Source: Streptococcus merionis DSM 19192 (GTDB taxonomy: Bacteria; Bacillota; Bacilli; Lactobacillales; Streptococcaceae). Taken from it: DNA of 64,000 nt. This document shows positions 1-9,208 of this stretch, in pieces. Below the pieces are notes generated by a model. It searched no databases. It was not told the origin of the DNA and worked only from the letters and a program-made list of their open reading frames with translations. Each line of letters opens with the position of its first letter. Within the stretch, counting starts at the first letter, position 1. The stretch lies in contig NZ_KB904540.1 in NCBI RefSeq assembly GCF_000380085.1, positions 157-64,156 on the forward strand, read 5' to 3'. Position numbers and translations under genes: made by a program.

Positions 1-2522
1 AGTTCTGCGGTTGCGAGATAAGTAACTTCTCGTTCTAACTCATTAGCTAATTCTGTCGCTTTCTCATTTTTCAAGGCTCTCAGACGACCAATATCGGAAC
101 GCATAGCTTCTTGTCCTTTTTTGAGCACTTCTAAATACATCTGATACTCTTTGTTGTAAGTAGCGACAGCATCCTCTGCATCTTTGACATACTTATCTAT
201 TAACTTATCAAAACCACCTATTTCTTCATTGGCAACCTTTATAAGAGCTTCTCGCTCCTCCAATGCTTTCATCAACTCACGTGCCTTAGGTTTCTCAGCA
301 TACTCTGCAATCAGTTTTTCAAGTTTTTGAGCACCTTCTGCTTTTTTATCTAAGTTATTGACAAGCTGTTGAATTTTTTGGAAAGCAGGAGTTAATTCTT
401 GTTCAAAATAAAACCGCAGGTCATGCCCAAACTGACTCCCATAGTTAGTGCTAGGTGTTTGTTTTATATGTTTTTTAAAGAGTTCTTCAATTTTTAGATG
501 TCCTGAATATTTCTTCCGATACTCTGCTACTTGTCGTGTATAATCCTCTATTCTTAATTGATAACCAAAGTCAATTAAATCCTTATAAGTTTTTTCAATC
601 TTAGCAAATATATCCAAGCTAGGCTTAACAGCAAATTGCTTAAAATTATTAATCTGATCTTTTCCAAGTTTTGAAAAGTATTCCCACAAGCCATGTTGCT
701 CATTATAATCATCTGTATCAGGTGCTTTTGGAAGCTTTTCAACCTCAGCCAGTTCAGATTGCAATTCTTTAATCAATCCCTGACCAGCTTGTATCAGACC
801 TTGGAGATTCTCGTTTTTCGCCCGTTCTAGTATCTTAGCTGCTTCTTCTTTGGTCTTTTCTTCCAATTCAGTAGAGTAACCATTTTTCTGCTCTTGTGTC
901 AGATATTTAAAGTCTTTAATTTCTTTACGGACTTTCTCCGCAGCTTCAAAATCTGCTTTATCTTTTTTAGCGGCTTCTTCTACCTGTTTTAAGATATTTG
1001 TAATTTCATCTTTGGAAGATACTTTTTCAAGCTGACTTACATAAGAGTCCTTATTCTTCAAGTAGGCGGTTTGGTATACTTTTTGAGTTGCTTTCTCAAT
1101 CTCTTTTTGTAATTCTGCTTTTTGTTCTTGAACTAAAGCCTTATCGAATTGCCCAGGGATTTCTTTATATGCTCTTGTGAGCTTCGTTTCTTTCTTTAGC
1201 AATTCATTGTATTTCTTTTTTAAGCCTTCCGAAGCACTGGACTTATTGATTTTATCTGTCTCTGCTTTAATTGCTTTTTGGAGTTCTGTTTGATAGTCCG
1301 TGGAAAGCTTCTGCTTAGCTTTTTCAACATCGGTTAATTGAGAGCCGTTATTCTCTTTATGACCATTAGCATAATTAATAAAGCTAAGGAAAGCTTCTGC
1401 TAATTCCATATCAGTCACTCCAGATTTGTCAAGAGTTTCCTCTAAACTAGTTCCTGGAGAGTCACCTAGAGCATTTTTATAGCTACCATCAACTTCTGCT
1501 AATTCTTTTGCCTGCTCAAATAACTTTTTATACTCAGCAATCTTATCTTGATCAGCTGGTTTCTCTTTTTGGGGTTGTTCTTCTTTGTCTGAACTTCCTG
1601 AATCATCGCCTTGTGGCTGCTCTTGGTCTGGATTGGCTGGTGCATCGCCTTGTGGTTGGTCTTTTTCTGATGGTACTGTTTCTTTCTTATCTTTTTCTAA
1701 TTTTTGCTTCTCTACTTCTCTTTCAAACTCTTCTGGAATAGTCTTATAGAGCTCTACTAATGATGTTACCTTACCTATTCTATGAATGTATGTTTTCTTG
1801 AGTTCTTCACTGGCAGAAGAATGTCCATTAATTTTCTCCTCTAGTTCCTTTAATCCTTTTGAACTAGCTTCTCTATAATCTTTCTGTATATAATCACTGA
1901 AATTCTTTTTACCTTCTGATTCTTGTCCTCTAGCCTTGACGATAGAGTCAACATATCCAGCCATAGCAACAGATAAGTCAGTATTATCTTTGTTGCTTGA
2001 AGCAAAAACATTATCTAAGTTCTTTGATGAGTCTAAATTTTTTGTGGTACCATATTGCTCATAGTCCACATCGCGCAATTCCTGAACCCTCTGATACAAG
2101 TATTGAAGAAAAAGCTTTTGACTCTCTTCTCTCAGTTCCTTGTCTGTCTTTTCTCTCCCTGCTGATCTCGCCTCTGCCACTGGTAAAGGCTCTGCTGGCT
2201 CTTGAGTGAGTGTGACAGTCTCAGGCTCTTTCGGTAGGTCAGCTTCTTTAGGCTCTTGGTTTTCCGTTGTGGTCGGTTCTTCTACTGGGATGATTTCAGA
2301 TGTTGGAGACAGCTCTTCTTTTACTGCTACCTCATCTGACAAAGTTGAATCCGCTTCCATTTTGTCACTTGAAGACATGACCACTTCACTTGCTGAGGGC
2401 TGTTCCATCGTCGTTGCAAGGGCGGTAGAATTAGCACTAAAAACGACCATAGCAACCGCTATCGAGCCAACACCGCACTTTAACTTTCTAATCGAGTATC
2501 TTAAATCTCTCTGGCTTTTCAT
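1..2522 (-). CDS. YSIRK-type cell-surface protein, C-terminus beyond left edge
   Basis: The minus-strand frame is open from an ATG at 2520-2522 to base 3, giving at least 840 residues; the C-terminus, where a sortase signal would lie, is outside the window. The start is set by GAGGAAAAAAGTC just upstream. Residues 1-35 form a YSIRK-type signal peptide (YSIRKLKCGVGSIAVAMVVF) ending near ALA. Residues about 40-110 are Pro/Glu/Thr-rich. A second acidic stretch near residues 280-320 carries two related copies of a PxxDQxQPQGD unit. The rest is strongly charged Lys/Glu/Leu helix. Two segments near residues 480-510 and 535-570 (LTQEQKNGYSTELEEKTKEE in the second) resemble GA albumin-binding modules, by pattern only. 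YSIRK proteins are usually secreted at the septum and anchored by sortase A. No known adhesin is recognised. Sure of a surface protein, unsure of the ligand. Confidence 0.85.
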   Translation of the reverse strand, partial: MKSQRDLRYSIRKLKCGVGSIAVAMVVFSANSTALATTMEQPSASEVVMSSSDKMEADSTLSDEVAVKEELSPTSEIIPVEEPTTTENQEPKEADLPKEPETVTLTQEPAEPLPVAEARSAGREKTDKELREESQKLFLQYLYQRVQELRDVDYEQYGTTKNLDSSKNLDNVFASSNKDNTDLSVAMAGYVDSIVKARGQESEGKKNFSDYIQKDYREASSKGLKELEEKINGHSSASEELKKTYIHRIGKVTSLVELYKTIPEEFEREVEKQKLEKDKKETVPSEKDQPQGDAPANPDQEQPQGDDSGSSDKEEQPQKEKPADQDKIAEYKKLFEQAKELAEVDGSYKNALGDSPGTSLEETLDKSGVTDMELAEAFLSFINYANGHKENNGSQLTDVEKAKQKLSTDYQTELQKAIKAETDKINKSSASEGLKKKYNELLKKETKLTRAYKEIPGQFDKALVQEQKAELQKEIEKATQKVYQTAYLKNKDSYVSQLEKVSSKDEITNILKQVEEAAKKDKADFEAAEKVRKEIKDFKYLTQEQKNGYSTELEEKTKEEAAKILERAKNENLQGLIQAGQGLIKELQSELAEVEKLPKAPDTDDYNEQHGLWEYFSKLGKDQINNFKQFAVKPSLDIFAKIEKTYKDLIDFGYQLRIEDYTRQVAEYRKKYSGHLKIEELFKKHIKQTPSTNYGSQFGHDLRFYFEQELTPAFQKIQQLVNNLDKKAEGAQKLEKLIAEYAEKPKARELMKALEEREALIKVANEEIGGFDKLIDKYVKDAEDAVATYNKEYQMYLEVLKKGQEAMRSDIGRLRALKNEKATELANELEREVTYLATAE

Positions 2523-2782
2523 GACTTTTTTCCTCATTTCATCGTACTGTATATCCCATAAATTTAGATTATGGAGCAAGCAAAAAAATCTCACATATAT
2601 GAGTTCTTTTTCTATAATATCAGGTTACCACCGCAATCTTTTGTTAATCTGTGGTTTGTGTACATTTTTTATGTTTTTTTAGAAATTCATCTGATGATTA
2701 ACGATAGATTGGCTCTTATCAGTGCATCACGCTTGATTCTCTCAATATAAATGATGGATTTTGCTACACCGATAGCTTTTCC

Positions 2783-2818
2783 AAAAAAGAACGCCATAGG
2801 GCAGAGCACTATGACGTT
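2783..2818 (-). terminator. Rho-independent terminator after the C69 dipeptidase
   Basis: On the minus strand AACGTCATAG pairs with CTATGGCGTT across a 9-base loop (one G-U pair) and is followed by CTTTTTT. It lies about 40 bases past the dipeptidase stop. Apart from this hairpin, the 330-base gap 2523-2855 shows only AT-rich DNA upstream of the surface-protein gene. Confidence 0.8.
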
Positions 2819-2855
2819 TAAGCTATAAAAAAGATAAAACTGCTTTCATTAAAAA

Positions 2856-4466
2856 TTAGGCTTTTTTCTTTCTTAGAATCAGGAAACCTAAGCCCGCTGC
2901 GACAATGGCTATGAGACCAAGATAGAGCCCTATATTGTTTTGAGTTTTAGGGGTGGTAGATTTTTCTGATTCTGCACTTGTTTTAGAAGCTAATTTTTCT
3001 TGATCTGGAAGTCGTTTTTCCAAGTCCATCTCTATTTCTTTAAGACGGTTAAAAGTCTTTTCAGCTCGTTCAAGCGAGGTCTCATCAGCTTTTTTGACAG
3101 CTTCTTCTGTTGAAAGGCCAATGATTTCTCGATTGAGCACCTCTTGTTCGTTTCTCCAGGTACTTTCGAGTTTTTTCATTTCATCGATAACTTCTGTTCC
3201 AAACAAATCGGGATGTGCTGATACCATATCATTGATATGAGACACCGTCCAGTACCAAGAATCAGGATTGTACTTGGTACTAGTTTCTTGGTAAGCTTTA
3301 TAGGTCTTACTGATATTGCCAAAGTAAGGCAAGTAAGGAGCATTTCTTGGACTACCCATAGCTAGCCACATTACACCACCACCCAGCTCAGCAGGAAGGT
3401 CACTCTTAAGCTGGAATATGTGAGCTTCCATGACGTTCGGATTTGAAATAGGATAAGCATAACCCTCCACGGCATCTTTGGACTTCGGTTTGCCTTTACC
3501 ATCAAGCTCCATCTGATCCAGCGGCTTCAAATCAAGCCCTTCAAAACGGTTCCGTTGTAAGGCCATGGCGTCTTCCAAGGTCAATTTTTTATCCGTTGAT
3601 TGCAAAAGCTCATAGTTCTCATCTTCATAAGTAACCTTGGAATCAGGATCTAAGGATTTGATGCCAGAATAAACGCGGGATCTATTGGCATCTGATAAGT
3701 CTGGATTGTAGGACAAGGCAATGTGGAACTTGCCATCGACTTCCTTGTAGGTTTTAGCTTCTTTGGCTAGCGCCTCAACCTTGCTTGAGGCAATGACATT
3801 GGTCGTATCTGAAAAGTCTACATGACCTAAAAAGAAAGTATTTGGAAAGACTGCAAATTTATCGTCTGGAAATTTGATGGCAACGTATTCGTGTCCAGAC
3901 AAAATCTCCATATACCAGACACCATCTTTGTCAGCCAGAACTACAATATTTCCTTCGGCTGAGCCTTTTTCGGTCACAATTTTGGCTAGGAGTTCCACCC
4001 CTTCTTTAGCCGTTTTAACATGGGGCAAAATGACACTGGCCATGGAGGATTCTGCAAGCCCATCTTTAACATAGGGATCTCGTTTTAAAATGGCATCGTT
4101 AGCCGAAGCCGAAACGGTTGCAGAAATCGATACACCATGCTCATTGAAACCAGCTTCATCGTATACACCTTGCTCTGGCGTCACATCTGGCACAGCGGTA
4201 TATTTGTAGGAGTGGGCAGGCAGAGGATACTCAAAGCCATTGGACTTGTCGACCCACTTAGCGCCCTCTTTGTTTTCCTTGGCCTCATAGACCACAAAGG
4301 TCTTATTGTGATTGGGTTCTAAGTCTTCCGTTCGTCCATAAAGGGTGGAGCCATCAGCAGTCAAATCCTTGCCGATAATAAACCCTGTACAGGCCAAAAC
4401 TGGTGTTTGGAAGCTGATAGATAGTAAAACCCCCAGCAACCCAAGTGCTATTTTCTTAGATTTCAT
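2856..4466 (-). CDS. pepD: Secreted or surface C69-family dipeptidase
   Basis: 536 residues, peptidase family C69 (N-terminal nucleophile hydrolase). An upstream ATG at 4496 is in frame, but AAAAAGGAGGATATT sits right before the ATG at 4466, so the shorter form is chosen. A signal peptide (MKSKKIALGLLGVLLSISF) is followed by VLACTGFIIGKD; in C69 enzymes the Cys exposed after processing is the nucleophile, matching ACTGF. GRTED and the later SWYWTVSHIND region fit the family. The C-terminus has a Lys/Glu-rich helix (about 440-500), a hydrophobic segment and an RKKKA tail, the layout of a sortase substrate, but the expected LPxTG is TPKTQ. The protein may therefore be membrane-anchored and not wall-linked. 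It is expected to split dipeptides outside the cell. It stands alone, with its own terminator. Confidence 0.85.
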   Translation of the reverse strand: MKSKKIALGLLGVLLSISFQTPVLACTGFIIGKDLTADGSTLYGRTEDLEPNHNKTFVVYEAKENKEGAKWVDKSNGFEYPLPAHSYKYTAVPDVTPEQGVYDEAGFNEHGVSISATVSASANDAILKRDPYVKDGLAESSMASVILPHVKTAKEGVELLAKIVTEKGSAEGNIVVLADKDGVWYMEILSGHEYVAIKFPDDKFAVFPNTFFLGHVDFSDTTNVIASSKVEALAKEAKTYKEVDGKFHIALSYNPDLSDANRSRVYSGIKSLDPDSKVTYEDENYELLQSTDKKLTLEDAMALQRNRFEGLDLKPLDQMELDGKGKPKSKDAVEGYAYPISNPNVMEAHIFQLKSDLPAELGGGVMWLAMGSPRNAPYLPYFGNISKTYKAYQETSTKYNPDSWYWTVSHINDMVSAHPDLFGTEVIDEMKKLESTWRNEQEVLNREIIGLSTEEAVKKADETSLERAEKTFNRLKEIEMDLEKRLPDQEKLASKTSAESEKSTTPKTQNNIGLYLGLIAIVAAGLGFLILRKKKA

Positions 4467-4569
4467 AATATCCTCCTTTTTGGATAGCGTTTTCAAGTTT
4501 ATTATAACCCTTGAAGCTATTAAAAAACGAGAATTGCATCACAGAGCATTTGTGAAAACCATACCATTT

Positions 4570-5742
4570 CTAGCCATTCTTACTCAGATAAATCATACTT
4601 CCTAGGCTAAAAATCGCAATGCCTAAGCCAATCATTGCAAAACTGATGAGTTGGATCGTATTTGGCATAAGGGTCATAAAGAGAGTGCCAAAAGGCATGA
4701 AAAGAATGGCTAGAGTGAAGATGGTGCTAAAGACACGACCCAGATAGTCATTGGGTACACGCGTTTGAACCTGACTGAAAAAGTGGATATTAAAAATTGT
4801 CAGGAAAAGTTCAAAGAAGAAATGACCAGATTGGGCTAGAAAGACTGGTATAGGCAGAGCCAGTAAAATCAAACTCACTCCACAAAGACAAAGGCTCACT
4901 AAGAGAGCGTTCATGGTATTAGGAACTTTGCGCGCTATCAGCGCACCTGCTATAGCACCGCCAGCCCCAAGACTGAGTAAAGTCGCATAACTGCCTGCTT
5001 GAGCGTAAAGTTTATCTGTGAAAGGAAGCAGGTAGTTGAGAGCAGCCATAAAGGTATTGACTAGCGATGCGACCATGAGCAAGAAAAAGACTTCTTTTTC
5101 TCGAAAAATAAATCGCGCGCCGTCAACGATATCTCCTAAAATAGTTTGAAATGTCAAGCCAGCCTTTCCCTGATTGGGTTGTTCTTCTTCCACCTTCATG
5201 GCAAATACCAGTAAAAATGATAAGACAAAGCTAATGCCATCTAATACCAAAGTCGCTTGGAGACTGGCTAGTTTTAAAACAGCGTAAGACAAGATAGGGG
5301 CTGAGACGCTAATGATTTTTAAGGCAACTTCAAGGTTAGCGTTGAAAGTGACTAGCTCCTCCTTAGTCACAACTGCTGTGGTAAACGATTTATTGGCAGG
5401 ACTGGAAAAAGCCGAAGAAATCGCCAAAACTGCATTGACCCCGATCAGGGCATAGAGCATGAGACGCTCCTGCGAGATGAAGGCAACACCAAAGCAAAGC
5501 ATAGCGCAGAGGGCATCTGTCCACAGCAAAATTTTCCGTCGTTTGAAACGGTCAGCAATGGCACCACCAAAAGGATTAAGCATAATCGCAATCAGCAAAT
5601 CTGTTAGCTGATAAAAACCTAGAAACTGCTGACCAAGCGTGCCAAGCGAGGCCATCCAAGCATTATTACCATAATCATAAAGGACATTTCCGATCTTATT
5701 AACCACACGGCTGCTGATTAGTTTAATGGCATTTGCATTCAT
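4570..5742 (-). CDS. MFS transporter, macrolide-efflux-like
   Basis: 390 residues with about 12 hydrophobic segments and the MFS loop GGAIADRFKRRKIL between segments 2 and 3 (residues about 58-72). The overall look is that of the MefA-like MFS group, but no substrate can be read from the sequence. The start is an ATG after TCTAGGAGGTTTTTT. The gene follows the Rgg-like regulator by 81 bases in the same direction, and that gap carries a promoter-like TATACT inside nested inverted repeats, so the regulator probably controls it. An export role (drug, peptide or metabolite) is inferred. Length is normal for the family and no damage is seen. Confidence 0.75.
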   Translation of the reverse strand: MNANAIKLISSRVVNKIGNVLYDYGNNAWMASLGTLGQQFLGFYQLTDLLIAIMLNPFGGAIADRFKRRKILLWTDALCAMLCFGVAFISQERLMLYALIGVNAVLAISSAFSSPANKSFTTAVVTKEELVTFNANLEVALKIISVSAPILSYAVLKLASLQATLVLDGISFVLSFLLVFAMKVEEEQPNQGKAGLTFQTILGDIVDGARFIFREKEVFFLLMVASLVNTFMAALNYLLPFTDKLYAQAGSYATLLSLGAGGAIAGALIARKVPNTMNALLVSLCLCGVSLILLALPIPVFLAQSGHFFFELFLTIFNIHFFSQVQTRVPNDYLGRVFSTIFTLAILFMPFGTLFMTLMPNTIQLISFAMIGLGIAIFSLGSMIYLSKNG

Positions 5743-5754
5743 AAAAAACCTCCT

Positions 5755-5788
5755 AGAATTTTCTTCTCTCTAGTATAGAGAAAATTCT
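5755..5788 (-). promoter_or_regulatory. Nested inverted repeats over the MFS promoter (candidate Rgg operator)
   Basis: AGAATTTTC at 5755-5763 is matched by GAAAATTCT at 5780-5788, and between them TCTCTA-GTA-TAGAGA (5767-5781) forms a second palindrome. The minus-strand -10 candidate TATACT lies inside. The MFS ribosome-binding site begins just downstream. A regulator dimer, or a hairpin in the mRNA, could act here. Confidence 0.45.
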
Positions 5789-5823
5789 TAGAAGGTCGAA
5801 TTTATTTGCAAATAAGAGAATTT

Positions 5824-6693
5824 TTAGCTATTGGACTTGGTAACCCACTTCTCATAATGCTCTCGGTAGTTGTTGGCTAAATGCTTGGAATCAATAGCAT
5901 CAAACATGGCAATGACTTGCTGCATTTGCGCAGTAGCCGAGAGATCTCCCTTGCTGTAGGCGTAAAAGCCATTCAGGTAGAGGAAAATCATGCGAGGATA
6001 GGTCTGAGTTTCATTGTCCAACAAGCTCTGTAACTCCTGACGGAAGCGCTCGGCTTGGCTAAACTCTCGTCGCTCAATGCTGGTCATATAAACATTGAGC
6101 AAGGTGAGGATAACTAAATTACGGTGGCGGCCGATGGCTTGATAGAAGGACTTATTTCTCAAAACTTCTGCGACCATGCGTGTGATTTGCTCCATATCAT
6201 AATAGACATAGAGGTTTCCGACTAGGATAATCTCATACATGCCCCACTCTTCGGTGCAAAACAGGTAATCAGATACCAAGGCCAAGTCCTCTGGCATCAT
6301 CTGCTCGGTCTCATCATACTGGCAAATAAAGCCCTGAACGAGGATCCGATTGAGCTTGGGATAGAGGGCATCTGGATTTTCTTCTAGTTTTTGCTGCTCC
6401 TGTTCTTGTAAGGCTTTGAAACCCTCAATATCACGTTCATAGTCATAAGGAATGAGCTTTGCCATGAATTCGACAAGGTCATTGTTTTTATTGTCATGGA
6501 CGACTGCCATAAAATCTGCCACGGTCAGCTGAAGTTTAGAGAGGGCGTAGAAAAATTTGCCCAGTGAAATATCCGACTCACCACGCTCAAATCGTGACAG
6601 CTGGGCAAGTGAAAGCTCATCTCCTGCAATTTGCTTGAGGGAGTAATTGCGGTTCTGTCGCAAACGACGAAAAACAGCACCATAATGCGTCAT
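5824..6693 (-). CDS. Rgg/GadR/MutR-family transcriptional regulator
   Basis: 289 residues. The N-terminal 60 residues form an XRE-type helix-turn-helix (FRRLRQNRNYSLKQIAGDEL, then LSRFERGESDISLGKF), the hallmark of Rgg-type regulators. The rest is all-helical and matches the TPR-like peptide-binding domain of that family in length and in its Tyr/Phe/Leu-rich pattern. Rgg proteins often sense short hydrophobic peptides, but no SHP-like ORF was found in the flanking gaps (38 and 81 bases), so the ligand is unknown. It lies between the ABC-F gene and the MFS gene, all in the same direction, and may be co-transcribed with the ABC-F gene. It probably regulates the MFS gene downstream. The family call is firm, the target is inferred. 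Confidence 0.85.
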   Translation of the reverse strand: MTHYGAVFRRLRQNRNYSLKQIAGDELSLAQLSRFERGESDISLGKFFYALSKLQLTVADFMAVVHDNKNNDLVEFMAKLIPYDYERDIEGFKALQEQEQQKLEENPDALYPKLNRILVQGFICQYDETEQMMPEDLALVSDYLFCTEEWGMYEIILVGNLYVYYDMEQITRMVAEVLRNKSFYQAIGRHRNLVILTLLNVYMTSIERREFSQAERFRQELQSLLDNETQTYPRMIFLYLNGFYAYSKGDLSATAQMQQVIAMFDAIDSKHLANNYREHYEKWVTKSNS

Positions 6694-6730
6694 AGAGTAT
6701 CCTTTCTAGGCATGTTAACCTCTGTCGCTG

Positions 6731-8650
6731 CTAGTCCACCAATTGCTCGCTCAGCTCTTCCCACTCGGTCAAAAGGGTCTCGGATTGGTTAGAAAGGCTG
6801 TCCAGTTCTTGTTGGAGGTCGATGAGCTGGCTTGCATCGTTGGTCTGGGTCATCTGCTCTTCTAAGTCTGCCACTTTGGCGTCAAGTATTTCTAGTTCGG
6901 CTTCGATTTGCTCAATGCGTCGCGTCAGTTTACGCTGCTCTCTCTGGGCATCCTTGCTGGCCTGATAGGACTTGCTGACTGGAGCTTCCTGTGAAGAGGA
7001 ATCTAGCTGGCTAGTGTTCTCTTGTGCGGCTGCTAGGCTGGCTGCCTGCTCTGCCTTTTTCCCGATATAATAATCATAGTCTCCCAGATAAAGAGTAGAG
7101 CCCGTCTCGGAGAGTTCCAAAACCTTAGTGGCTATGCGGTTGATGAAATAGCGGTCGTGGCTGACAAAGAGCAGGGTGCCGTCGTAGTCAATCAGGGCGT
7201 TTTCCAAGACTTCTTTGCTATCAATGTCTAGGTGATTGGTCGGCTCATCCAGAATCAGGAAATTCTTATCCTGCATGGACAATTTGGCTAGAAGCACCCG
7301 AGCACGCTCGCCACCAGACAGCATGCCGATTGATTTTTTGACATCATCGCCTGAGAAAAGAAAGGCACCGAGACGGTTTCGGATCTCAAGCTCAGGAGTG
7401 GTTCGAAAATCATTCCAGAGTTCATCAAGGACTGTGTTACTAGGTGTCAGGTCTGACTGGTTCTGGTCGTAGTAGCCGACATCAACGTTAGCACCCAATT
7501 TTGCCTCTCCCTTGATAAAGGGAATAGTGCCTAGCACGGACTTGAGAAAAGTAGTCTTGCCGATTCCATTTGGGCCAACGACAGCAATGGCCTCATACTT
7601 GCGCTGGTCGATATTGATTGGTGAAGCTAGGATTTCACCATCATAACCAATGGCCGCATCTTCAACAGTCAGAACGACATTGCCAGAAGTTTTGGCGGAT
7701 TTGAAGGTCATATTGGCAGATTTTTGACCGATTTGAGGCTTGTCTAAGCGTTCCATCTTCTCTAGCTGTTTACGTCTAGCTTGCGCTCGTTTGGTAGTCG
7801 AAGCCCGTACGAGATTGCGCTGGACAAAGTCCTCTAACTTCGCGATTTCCTTTTGCTGCTTGTCGTAGTTCTGAGCTTCAGTGGCTAGTTTTTGTGCCTT
7901 TAATTCTATGAATTGAGAATAATTGCCCACATAACGATCCAAACTTCGAGGAGTTAAATCCATGGTCAAAGTAGCAACCTTATCTAAGAAGTAACGGTCG
8001 TGGCTGACGATGATGAGAGCACCGCTATAATTGATCAGGTAATTTTCCAGCCAAGAGATGGTCTCAATATCCAGATGGTTGGTCGGCTCGTCTAAAACCA
8101 AGAGTTCTGGCTTTTCGAGAAGCATCTTGGCCAGAGCCAAGCGGGTATTTTGCCCACCAGAGAGCTCAGCAATCGGCCTGTCCCACATGGATCGGTCAAA
8201 TTTAAAACCATTAAGCATCGCCCTAATATCCGCTTCATAGGTAAATCCACCAGCGAGACGAAATTCCTCTGACAGACGGTCGTAATCGAGCATGAGACGG
8301 TCTAAATCTTGACCAGTCAGCTCCGACATCTGATCCTCCATCTGTCGAAGACGACCTTCTGTCTGACGAAGGTCGTCAAAGACCGCCAACATCTCCTCAT
8401 AAATGGTCTTGCTAGACTCAAAACGGCTATCCTGAGCCAGATAACTGAGCGACAGATCCCGCTTTTTATTGAGACTTCCAGTGCTGGGTTCTTCTTCACC
8501 AACCAAAATTTTCAGCAAGGTGGACTTCCCTGCACCATTTCGGCCAACAAGAGCAATGCGGTCACGGTCATCCACTTGTAAATCAATATTTTCAAAGAGG
8601 ACGTCGCCCGCAAAGCTCCGTCCGATTTTATTGGCTTGTAAAATAATCAT
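6731..8650 (-). CDS. ABC-F ATPase, YdiF-like
   Basis: 639 residues with two ABC domains and no membrane segments, so a soluble ABC-F protein. Domain 1 has GRNGAGKST (about 37-45), signature LSGGQ and LLVLDEPTNHLD; domain 2 has GPNGIGKTT (about 355), LSGGE and LILDEPTNHLD. The inter-domain linker holds the basic helix RASTTKRAQARRKQLEKMER. Residues about 555-639 form a charged coiled coil. Length and N-terminus (MIILQANKIGRSF) resemble Bacillus YdiF. ABC-F proteins of this type bind the ribosomal E site and relieve stalling; some give antibiotic resistance, but nothing here indicates that. The ATG has no Shine-Dalgarno sequence and coincides with the predicted transcription start. The Rgg-like gene follows after 37 bases. 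Confidence 0.9.
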   Translation of the reverse strand: MIILQANKIGRSFAGDVLFENIDLQVDDRDRIALVGRNGAGKSTLLKILVGEEEPSTGSLNKKRDLSLSYLAQDSRFESSKTIYEEMLAVFDDLRQTEGRLRQMEDQMSELTGQDLDRLMLDYDRLSEEFRLAGGFTYEADIRAMLNGFKFDRSMWDRPIAELSGGQNTRLALAKMLLEKPELLVLDEPTNHLDIETISWLENYLINYSGALIIVSHDRYFLDKVATLTMDLTPRSLDRYVGNYSQFIELKAQKLATEAQNYDKQQKEIAKLEDFVQRNLVRASTTKRAQARRKQLEKMERLDKPQIGQKSANMTFKSAKTSGNVVLTVEDAAIGYDGEILASPINIDQRKYEAIAVVGPNGIGKTTFLKSVLGTIPFIKGEAKLGANVDVGYYDQNQSDLTPSNTVLDELWNDFRTTPELEIRNRLGAFLFSGDDVKKSIGMLSGGERARVLLAKLSMQDKNFLILDEPTNHLDIDSKEVLENALIDYDGTLLFVSHDRYFINRIATKVLELSETGSTLYLGDYDYYIGKKAEQAASLAAAQENTSQLDSSSQEAPVSKSYQASKDAQREQRKLTRRIEQIEAELEILDAKVADLEEQMTQTNDASQLIDLQQELDSLSNQSETLLTEWEELSEQLVD

Positions 8651-8656
8651 GTGTTT

Positions 8657-8662
8657 ATTATA
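8657..8662 (-). promoter_or_regulatory. Extended -10 of the ABC-F gene, predicted leaderless start
   Basis: On the minus strand CTGATATAAT gives an extended -10 (TGA then TATAAT). Its last base is 7 bases before the A of the ATG at 8650, so +1 would fall on the start codon. No purine-rich ribosome site lies between. Confidence 0.55.
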
Positions 8663-9004
8663 TCAGATTTCAAGCCAGAAAAAAACAGGTACAAGATCTG
8701 TAATCTCCTGTTGGATAGTCATTCTCTTAAAGTTCATCCTGTTTGTAATGTTAAGCCCAACTTCTCCATAATAATCTCCAAAAAGTACATAAAACTGTTG
8801 AGTATTAGAGGATTTTACATAGGTCTACCCAATATCATAATCAGTGTTCACACTCCTCCCTTTTAGGATATTTTTAGGAATAAAAGCAGGTATCGCTACT
8901 CGCCACTAAGTATCAATCCTCTTTTAATTACTTGCGTCCCTCTAAATCAAGGCCTCTACTGATAGTAAAAATCGTACATACTGATAACAACAGATATTTC
9001 CTAA

Positions 9005-9047
9005 TGAGAAAAGGACTGAGCCCTGTACAATACAGAACTCAATCCTT
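9005..9047 (-). terminator. Hairpin after the YheO/DauR-like regulator
   Basis: AAGGACTGAG (9011-9020) pairs with CTCAATCCTT (9038-9047) with one G-U pair, and CTGT/ACAG closes an inner loop. On the minus strand the stem is followed by TTCTC preceded by CCTT, a weak U-tract. The rest of the 558-base gap 8651-9208 shows no gene that I can support. Confidence 0.5.
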
Positions 9048-9208
9048 AGCTTAAAATATAAGGTCCAACTTTTGGGGGTCAGATCAAAAAAGCACTCCGT
9101 CTCGTTTCTTTTCGTTTAGTCAAAGTTGCCATTCGCAGCGGTTTAAGCCTGAAAACAACAAAGCAAGAAAAACTATTTTTTAGCTGTAGGCATCTGTTCC
9201 ACACTCTC

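Noticed and set aside
2206-2682. 158-residue plus-strand ORF with Ser-rich start
   Set aside because: It lies mostly antisense to the YSIRK surface-protein gene, whose frame, signal peptide and ribosome site are convincing.
9055-9180. Possible insertion-sequence remnant downstream of the YheO/DauR-like regulator
   Set aside because: A minus-strand frame reads like a basic protein end (RMATLTKRKETRRSAFLI), and CCTGTACAA nearby resembles IS5-type ends, but there is no transposase domain or clear inverted-repeat pair.
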